Shown here in pieces: positions 57,047 to 64,000 of a DNA stretch of 64,000 nt; positions within the stretch are counted from its first letter, which is position 1; the number at the start of each line of letters is the position of its first letter. The position numbers and the translations under genes are program-made. Under the pieces are notes generated by a model that was not told the DNA's origin, did not search any database, and saw only the letters and a list, made by a program, of their open reading frames with translations. This DNA comes from Artemisia argyi (taxonomy: Eukaryota; Streptophyta; Magnoliopsida; Asterales; Asteraceae), in contig CM060686.1 in assembly GCA_030686995.1 (NCBI GenBank), positions 73,173,757-73,237,756 on the forward strand, in the 5' to 3' direction.

Positions 57047-60000
57047 GTGTGCCTCAAAGTTTGTTTGGATCCGGATGAATGGATCAAGGATAGCGGTTGT
57101 TCAAGGCACATGACGGGTAATAAAAGCCTCTTCTCAACATATCACAAATGTGATGGAGGTAATGTTACGTTTGGTAGTAATGCTAGGAGCAAAATCATCG
57201 GAAAAGGTACAATCTCTCATGACTCCCTTTCTATAGATGATGTTGCTCATGTTGATAACTTAGGATTTAATCTCCTTAGTATTAGTCAACTTTGTCGTAG
57301 TAAGTATAATGTTCTTTTTAGTAAGAACGGTAGTAAAATACTTAAAGATGGTATAACCATAGCCAAAGGTGTCCTTAAGAACAACGTATACGTCATGAAG
57401 TTGGATTCTACATCTAGAGACAAACTTTGTCTTACCTCATTAGATGAATCTTCAACTTTATGGCATAGACGTTTAGGACTTGCTAACATGAGACTTATCC
57501 AAAACCTCTCCTCCAAAGACTTAGTTCGAAACCTACCCAAGTTGAAATATGACCAACACTTTTGTGATGCTTGCAAAGTCGGTAAACAAGTCCATAGTAG
57601 CCATAAGGCTAAAAACTTGGTGTCTACGTCTAGATGTCTAGAACTTTTACATATGGACTTATTTGGTCCATCCGCTATACAAAGTTATGGAGGCAACTTC
57701 TATACTTTGGTCATAGTTGATGATTACTCACGTTATACTTGGACTAAGTTTTTGAAAAGTAAAAATGAAGCTTTTGATAAATTTGAGATTCTAAGTAAGA
57801 AAATTCAAAATCAAGTAGGATCTAATATTGTGTCTATTAGAATGGATCACGGTCGTGAATTTGATAATGAATTTCAATTTGGAAATTTTGTGATAATAAT
57901 GGAATTACTCATAACTTTTCGGCTCCACGTACTCCTCAATCTAATGGTGTAGTAGAACATAAAAACCGGACATTACAAGAGATGAGTAGAACAATGCTTA
58001 ATGAACAAACTATTCCACAAAAGTTTTGGTGTAATGCTGTTGACACATCAACGTACATTTTAAATCGAGTCCTAATTAGACGATTTTTGAATAAAACACC
58101 TTATGAACTTTATAGAGGTAAAAAGCCTATATTAGGATACTTTAGAGTGTTTGGGAGTAAATGCTTCATTCTTAACACCAAGGATTATCTCACCAAATTT
58201 GACCCAAAGTCTTATGAAGGTGTATTCCTTGGATATTCACAAAATAGTAAAGCTTACATTGTTTTAAACAAGGAAACCTTGAGAGTCGAGGAATCGTTGA
58301 ACGTAACATTTGACGAAAGTCCACCTCCCTCTAAGACATCACCTTTGGTAGATGATGACTTAGTTGAAAGCCAAGCAATTGAAAGTCAAGAAATCTTAGA
58401 TAATGACAAGGAAGATGAACTATTAAACAAAGAACTTGTTAATGTCAAAGAATCTAAAAGTCATCCATTAGATAGTGTCATAGGCAACATTAACGAAAGA
58501 ACACTTAGATCAAAAGTCCAAAATGAAAGCAACTACTTTTGTTTCGTGTCAACCATTGAACCTAAAAATGTTAATGAAGCCATTAAAGATGAATCTTGGG
58601 TAATTGCAATGCAAGAAGAATTAAACCAATTTGTTAGGAATGATGTATGGACATTAGTTCCTCAACCAAAGAGTCAAACAATAATTGGAACGAAATGGGT
58701 CTTTCGTAATAAAATGGATGAAAATGGAATTGTGTCTAGAAACAAAGCTAGGCTAGTAGCACAAGGATATAATCAACAAGAAGGCATTGACTACGATGAA
58801 ACTTTTGCTCCGGTAGCTAGGCTCGAGTCAATTAGGATATTACTTGCTTATGCGTGTGCACATAATTTTAAACTTTTTCAAATGGACGTCAAAAGTGCAT
58901 TTCTAAACGGAGTCATTAATGAAGAAGTATATGTTGCTCAACCACCGGGCTTCATCGATTTTGAAAAACCTAATTATGTTTACAAACTTAAAAAGGCTCT
59001 TTACGGACTTAAGCAAGCTCCAAAAGCATGGTATGATCGACTTAAAACCTTCTTAGTTGACCATAAGTACACCATGGGCTTAGTTGATAATACTCTCTTC
59101 ACTAAGAAGAAAGATTCACATATTATCGTAGTCCAAATCTATGTTGATGACATTATATTCGGATCAACTTGTCAAGAACTATGTGTGAATTTCTCAAAAA
59201 TCATGCATGACGAGTTTGAAATGAGTATGATGGGAGAACTCAACTTTTTCTTAGGACTCCAAATTAAACAACTTGAAGATGGTATCTTCTTTAACCAATC
59301 TAAATACATTAAGGACATGCTTAAGAAATTTGGATTAGAAGATTCGAAACCTATCAAAACTCCCATGTCCACGGAAACTAAACTCACCAAGGATGAGGAA
59401 AGTGAATCCGTAGATAGCACTAAATATAGAGGTATGATTGGTAGTCTACTTTACCTTACGGCTAGTAGACCCGACATTATGTTTAGTGTTTGTCTATGTG
59501 CTCGTTTTCAAGAAGATCCTAAAACTACCCATCTTGAAGCCGTTAAAAGGATATTTAGGTATATTAAGGGCACTACACATTTAGGTTTATGGTATCCCAA
59601 AGGAACGGGAATAGACACCATAGTGTATGCCGACTCGGATCATGCCAGTGACTATGTCGATAGAAAAAGCACAAGTGGTATTTGTACTTTTGTTGGACAT
59701 TGTCTCACCTCATGGTTCTCGAAGAAGCAAACGGCTCTTGCTATCTCAACAACGGAAGCCGAGTACGTTTCGGCCGGAAAGGCATGTCAACAAGCTCTTT
59801 GGATGAAGCAAGCTCTTGTCGACTACGGAATTCAACTCAACGACATCACAATTCTTTGTGACAACAAAGGTGCCATTGATCTCAGCAAAAACCCGGTTCA
59901 ACATGCTCGTACCAAACATATTGAAATCCGTCATCATTTCCTTCGCGACAACGTTCAAAAAGGAAATATCTCAATTGAGAAAGTTTCTTCCGAAGACAAC

Positions 60001-60087
60001 ATAGCCGACATTCTCACCAAACCTCTTAAACGTGAACCTTTTAACCTTCTTAGGCTAGGCTTAGGACTCATGGAACCTACATTGTAG
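57047..60087 (+). pseudogene. pol of element E: protease, integrase, RT, RNase H; one frameshift
   Basis: It starts VCLK after an in-frame TAG (57044-57046) with no ATG, so it depends on gag expression or RNA processing. The protease has DSGCS (Asp at residue 15). In the integrase zinc finger WHRRLGLANM carries Leu where relatives have His; CDAC is present. The core has HMDLFGP, VDDYSRYTW and HGREFDN. One T is missing near 57889, shifting the frame; reading resumes through VEHKN to the end. RT is complete with YVDDIIFG at about 59140-59163. RNase H shows [14 protein letters not shown] and CDNKGA, and ends DILTKPL and then the stop at 60087. Confidence 0.88.
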
Positions 60088-60143
60088 TTCTGGACATTAG
60101 ACAAAAATCACAAAAATCAAAACAAATCCATAACAATTTTTCT

Positions 60144-60250
60144 CTGCAGGGTCTGCGGAACCCTGAACCATAACGGACGGAACCCAAATTTGGGATCCGC
60201 CGTGTCCGTCGACCTGCAGAATCAATCCATTAGTTTATATTAAACCAAAC
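60144..60250 (+). promoter_or_regulatory. GC-rich module with LTR-promoter-like sequence before the 369-residue ORF
   Basis: The module is bounded by CTGCAG at 60144-60149 and 60214-60219, with GGACGGAACCCAAATTTGGG running into ATCCGCC between. It is followed by CTGCAGAATC, a TTTATATT stretch and AAACCAAACACC. The LTR promoter has the same order: module, GCAGAATTG, TATAAATA, ACCAAACC. This looks like a duplicated, diverged LTR promoter. Promoter activity is an inference. Confidence 0.55.
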
Positions 60251-60362
60251 ACCTATTATCTCATACCACAACTTCCAAAACTGTTACTATTCACCATTCC
60301 TCTCATCCATACCTACGAAATTTTGGTCTTCCATTCAATCACATTACTAATCCATCATCATT

Positions 60363-60919
60363 GTAAGTATTCTAACTTGATTACAATCCTGATCTGAGTC
60401 TAGGAATTCTATTTTTGCACAATAACAAAAACTTGGGGTTATGCATTAAACTTGTAAAATTCATGCATAAAATTAGGTGTTTTAACAAAACTAATCATGT
60501 TCCCCATAGTTAGGAATTGCATTCTTACTTAGTGTAAACATGTTTGCTAAACCACCCCATGTCAAATTCTTGCAAAAATTTCTCACAAGTAGGACAAATA
60601 CTTTTTCGTCTCACATTGAGAATACAAAATCAAAACGTTATGTTCAAAACATCACTTGCATAATGTCTCTTGAATGCTAAAGGGAATACATAACCAATAT
60701 GTATTTTCGGGTACATTCAAACGAAGCTACATTGACCTAGGAGTGTTTGGGTTATCTTTTGTTTTTATAACGAAACTTGCATTATAAAACACTTTTGATG
60801 CATCAAAATGAGTCAAGATAACCGCACCTCCACATTGTTTTCATATAGGCACACACTAGAACATCCACATTAAAATAGTAGTTTACTTAAACTAAAATGT
60901 GAAATTTTTGTTGTTCTAG
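60363..60919 (+). other. Predicted intron in the 5' leader of the 369-residue ORF (element E)
   Basis: The donor TTGTAAGTATTCTAA and acceptor GTTGTTCTAG end eight bases before the ATG at 60928. Donor, acceptor and spacing match 1436-1955 in element A. The interior is AT-rich and has no open frame. Confidence 0.55.
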
Positions 60920-60927
60920 GTATCATC

Positions 60928-62037
60928 ATGCCTCCTCTAACCCATTACGACCATAAGGACACAATTAAGTACCTCCCAAAACACCACAAAACCAAAGGCC
61001 TTACCCCAAACCAAGTCAACATTTTCAAAGCCCTAGAAAAACGCTATGTCCATGAGGGTAGAACCATTGACCCATCCTTCCTAGAAGGCACAAACCTTTA
61101 TGCCGAATTTGCAACAATCAACTTTGAATGTCTTTTGACTTTAGACGAGCCTATTTGTCCTAGATTCATTCTTGAGTTCTATGCATCCGTCACTCTATCC
61201 ACGGGTGATTATGATTATATATCCGTCAACTTTAGGGTTAGTGGCAATCAATACTCCTTCACTCTTGAGGAGTTTGCTCAAATCCTAGGAATTCCAAACC
61301 AAGGTACTTGTATCTACTCCGATTTGCACTCCCTCTCAACCCTTGACACCCTAGATGACCGTTTCCATCCTTATGATACCCCACTTGTGTCAAAAGATGT
61401 ACTCCGCAACCACCTCTTTGTTAGGACAACCACTACTAGGAGAACCCGAACGGGTAATGAGGTTGATAAAGATCCATATGGAATGGAACTTAATGAACTC
61501 TTGCCCCAATTCAAGAAATGGGAGGAAGTTCTTAGAGCCAATGTTATAAGCACTATAGGAAACCGAGACCATATCAACCTTTGCCTATGCTACATGCTCT
61601 ACTCTTTGTCCACTAGGCAACCTTTCAATCTTGCTTACTACATGGCCAAGAGAATGGCCGACATTCCCGTGCATGGCACAACGGCTATGCCATATGGAAT
61701 GTTTTTGACCCGTCTCTTTAGGTTCATTGCACCCATTCCTCCAACTCCTAATCGTCTTCAACTTGACTACTCTCTCATTCCACATAAATTTGTCCCTCTA
61801 AGTGATAAGAGAATGTATAGAGCCCAAGGAAAACGTCCGCATCCTCCTACCTCATCATCTTCTTCCTCAATGAGTGAAGATGACAATTTGCCAAACTCTA
61901 GGCTCCCACCTCTAGAATACCTTTCCCAACTTCCGGATATTCCAAATGAGTCGGAAGAGTTCAAGCAAACAAAAGGGATGTTCAAAAACATCGGGAGATT
62001 CCTCGGGAAGATGAAGAAGAAGATGGACCGTCAATGA
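60928..62037 (+). CDS. 369-residue Sirevirus extra ORF (element E)
   Basis: Homologous over its whole length to 1964-3073 and exactly the same length. Shared blocks are YVHEGRTIDPSFLEG, DEPICPRFILEFYA, DPYGMELNEL, KKWEEVLRANVISTIGNRDH, NLAYYMAKRMADI and the end KKKMDR. Many differences are conservative, which suggests past selection on the protein. No signal peptide, membrane segment or known catalytic motif is visible. It occupies the envelope position of Sireviruses but looks more like a nucleic-acid or capsid-associated plant ORF1-type protein. The function is unknown. Confidence 0.82.
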   Translation: MPPLTHYDHKDTIKYLPKHHKTKGLTPNQVNIFKALEKRYVHEGRTIDPSFLEGTNLYAEFATINFECLLTLDEPICPRFILEFYASVTLSTGDYDYISVNFRVSGNQYSFTLEEFAQILGIPNQGTCIYSDLHSLSTLDTLDDRFHPYDTPLVSKDVLRNHLFVRTTTTRRTRTGNEVDKDPYGMELNELLPQFKKWEEVLRANVISTIGNRDHINLCLCYMLYSLSTRQPFNLAYYMAKRMADIPVHGTTAMPYGMFLTRLFRFIAPIPPTPNRLQLDYSLIPHKFVPLSDKRMYRAQGKRPHPPTSSSSSSMSEDDNLPNSRLPPLEYLSQLPDIPNESEEFKQTKGMFKNIGRFLGKMKKKMDRQ

Positions 62038-62399
62038 GTGCGGGTATGTTAGGAGTGTTTAGCACAAGGTGCTATTGGAACAATTTGGTAGTTTAAACAA
62101 TCTTTGTGATGAATTTGTGTGTTAGTACAATGTGTGATACACTATGGAACATGTTTTAACTAACAATGTTGCAGGAAGACAACTTTTGGCAAGTTGTCAA
62201 ATTTTCATGATTATCAAATTTTCACTAAGTTTAGTGAATTTCGCTAGCCCCCGGTCAAAGTCTTATGATATGAGTGTTTACATGTCTAATTTTTGAATTT
62301 CCTAACCAGGTATGAATTATATTTTTAGTTCCAAGAGTTTTCGAAAATTTTGAAAATCGTTTCGCGGGTCAAAAACGCGAACTGTGAACTTTTTCAGTA

Positions 62400-62537
62400 C
62401 TGGCGGATCAGGCGGATCCCAAAATTGGGTTCCGCCAGTGCAAAATCTGGGTAACCCAGGTTTGGCCCAACGGACCAGACGGCACCCTATTTTGGGTTCC
62501 GCCTGTGTACTTCCAGGGTGCCGCCAGTGAACTGCAG
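62400..62537 (+). repeat. Double GC-rich palindromic module (element E)
   Basis: GGCGGATCCCAA faces TTGGGTTCCGCCAG, then CTGGGTAACCCAG, then GACGGCACCC facing GGGTTCCGCC, then GGTGCCGCCAG and CTGCAG (62532-62537). Order and spacing match 3432-3570. Paired positions are mostly kept although bases differ. Confidence 0.8.
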
Positions 62538-62959
62538 AATTTTTATTTTTCTTTTCAACATTTCAACATCCAAACACCAAAATCCAATCCTCTTAGCTAG
62601 AAATCCATTACTTGCAATGTGTTTAGCTTACTAAGGTACTTAGCATTCCTTAGAACTCACCCAAACCCATTTCCCGCCAAAATTCAAAAATAGCCATAAC
62701 CACCTCAAGTCTCCTTCACACATAAAGGAAGGATCCCTTTTAAAGGCTCCTTGAAATCCCTGAGATTTTTTCCATCAAACAAATTCATCAAAACCACTAA
62801 GCATTTAGTGCAAAACTTGTCTTCTTACTTCACCATTTTCATTGGATTGACTTCCATGACTTGACAACCCACAATTAAGTTTTCCAAATCATTAGGAACC
62901 ACCATTTTTGTATGGACTAACATCAAACCCAAACACTCCTTCCCACAAATCTTCATCAC

Positions 62960-62966
62960 TATAAAT
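62960..62966 (+). promoter_or_regulatory. TATA box candidate for the Pro/Ser-rich ORF (element E)
   Basis: TATAAAT lies 79 bases before the ATG at 63039, in the same relative place as in element A. Confidence 0.45.
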
Positions 62967-63038
62967 TAAACCATCCTAAACACTCTCAAACCACACCTTC
63001 TTCATCACAAATTCTGAAACTTTAAACCATATTAAACA

Positions 63039-63941
63039 ATGACCAAGTCAACAAACACCTCTCAACCATCACGACCCATCCGTAGAACCGCCCGGATTAG
63101 TGTAAAACCACTATGGTCAAACCAATCCATCAACATTAGCTCCTCATCTTCGGATGAATTCACCTCACCCATCAAAATTGAACATTTTTTGAATCTTGCC
63201 TCTCCATCTCCATCACCCAAACAACCAAATGAGCACACTCCACCACCTACTAAATCACCTATTGACCCAACTCCACCTAGTGCTCCAACTCAACCATCAA
63301 AGACTTCATCACCATCAACATTACCAAAAATTGAACCGATGGAACTTTTTGGGTCTCCTCCAACATCACCACACCTATATGTCCAAGATTTAAATAATCT
63401 TCCACCAAGACATACCCAACCACCACCTTTTGCAAACCAATCACCAAGGTCAATTCTTGATCTTGATGATGATCTTGAACTTAACCAACCACCACAACAA
63501 GTGTACCAACCACCCAAACCGTTGTTGTTTCACCCAATTTACCATGAAATCCATGGTCCTCTTTATGGAGAACCAAATTTTGAACACCATGATCACCCAA
63601 CTTCACCACCTTCTCAACCCCAAACCTATGAGTCTTTCTTTCCTTCTTATGAGGAAATACAAAGCATGGTTGAAAACCAACTCCATCAAGCAATGAAATT
63701 TCAAACCACATTGCTTGAATCAATACCAAATCCATCCTCCACCCAAAAACCAAACCAACCCCTAAACCAAGAAACCAAAACCAACTCATTTTCACCCAAC
63801 CATCCCCATGTTTGCTCAAATTGTGAGCAAATAGGTGAAAGCATAAAAACCTTGCTTCACCAATTCCAAAATGAAACCCGGTTTGCATTCCAACATGTCA
63901 TTGAGCGTTTGGATGCACTTTCCCACCCCAACAAATCCTAA
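63039..63941 (+). CDS. Pro/Ser-rich Sirevirus extra ORF (element E, 300 residues)
   Basis: Homologue of 4064-5239 and about 90 residues shorter, mainly because the low-complexity middle is shorter. The start MTKS, ARISVKP, a Ser run, HFLNLAS, PMELF(G/H)(S/T)PPTSP and the C-terminal block are shared. The last 42 residues start CSNCEQ (259-264) and end RLDALSHPNKS. The Cys pair and helix could be an interaction module. No enzyme or membrane feature is visible. The remaining 59 bases to the window end show nothing. Confidence 0.75.
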   Translation: MTKSTNTSQPSRPIRRTARISVKPLWSNQSINISSSSSDEFTSPIKIEHFLNLASPSPSPKQPNEHTPPPTKSPIDPTPPSAPTQPSKTSSPSTLPKIEPMELFGSPPTSPHLYVQDLNNLPPRHTQPPPFANQSPRSILDLDDDLELNQPPQQVYQPPKPLLFHPIYHEIHGPLYGEPNFEHHDHPTSPPSQPQTYESFFPSYEEIQSMVENQLHQAMKFQTTLLESIPNPSSTQKPNQPLNQETKTNSFSPNHPHVCSNCEQIGESIKTLLHQFQNETRFAFQHVIERLDALSHPNKS

Positions 63942-64000
63942 ACAACCCTTGGAGGCCGTTTTCCCCAACTTAGGAATGTAGGATTTTTTTTTATTTTCTT

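Larger units (their letters stand above)
62038..63038 (+). other. Leader between the two extra ORFs of element E
   Basis: Non-coding, parallel to 3074-4063. It holds a 3' UTR, the TTTTCGAAAATTTTGAAAAT block at about 62338-62357, the double GC-rich module, a CA-rich leader and a TATA box. Confidence 0.7.
53997..64000 (+). mobile_element. Element E: near-complete Sirevirus, 3' end outside
   Basis: The order is LTR, PBS, gag, pol, 369-residue ORF and Pro/Ser-rich ORF. It is the same family as element A, with homologous LTRs and ORFs. Visible lesions are few: one nonsense codon in gag, one lost base and one zinc-finger His change in integrase. It is the best preserved copy here and probably the youngest of the Sireviruses. 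Confidence 0.92.

Overview
The window is repeat-rich nuclear DNA of a eudicot plant. There are no bacterial-type genes and no intact host gene. Almost every base can be assigned to nested LTR retrotransposons and small DNA transposons. Two gag-like reading frames (13454-15856 minus, 35798-36796 plus) and the 369-residue ORFs resemble retroelement proteins I remember as abundant in Asteraceae (Tanacetum, lettuce and sunflower type genomes). A daisy-family host is therefore my best guess, inferred from memory and not proven here.

Layout. (1) Bases 1-7549 are the 3' part of a Sirevirus-type Ty1/copia element (A): a decayed pol tail, two intact extra ORFs, a polypurine-tract cluster and a 1.43-kb 3' LTR. 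(2) A appears to sit in the 5' leader of another Sirevirus (B). B's gag starts at 7615, its pol ends at 22056 without RT/RNase H, and its 3' LTR begins at 24377 and ends at 49346. (3) B's gag is split by element F (8966-19746, minus strand), a 10.8-kb non-autonomous Ty3-type element with two 3,698-bp LTRs, a PBS, a PPT and a gag-like frame broken by one amber codon. (4) B's 3' LTR is split by element D (26264-48526), a relative of F on the plus strand that has lost its interior and half of its 3' LTR. (5) D's 5' LTR is split by element C (26997-42899, TSD ACGTG) and by a 998-bp TRIM (45125-46122, TSD GTTTA). (6) C's 5' LTR is split by element G (27228-34433, TSD TCCTG), a chromovirus-like element with 3.2-kb LTRs around only 0.7 kb of interior. 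C's interior is split by a CACTA transposon (37033-39177, TSD TGT) that holds a foldback with long T tracts. (7) Bases 49347-53996 are older intergenic DNA with several MITE-like inverted repeats, a tRNA-like SINE candidate, microsatellites and a relic of a GRF-type zinc-finger exon. (8) From 53997 to the window end lies element E, a second and much better preserved member of A's family: 5' LTR, PBS, gag, pol and both extra ORFs. Its 3' end lies outside.

How the parts work together. In A and E the order is LTR, gag, pol, a 369-residue ORF, a Pro/Ser-rich ORF, then multiple PPTs. A GC-rich palindromic module next to the LTR TATA box recurs inside the element: in the gag frame, before the 369-residue ORF and before the Pro/Ser-rich ORF. 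The copy before the 369-residue ORF is followed by a degraded LTR-like promoter and by matching splice donor and acceptor signals in both elements. B has a different GC-rich module, also found at both the LTR and the gag position. These matched LTR/internal modules are the most interesting undescribed signal I found; GC-rich palindromes in Sirevirus LTRs are themselves known, for example in maize.
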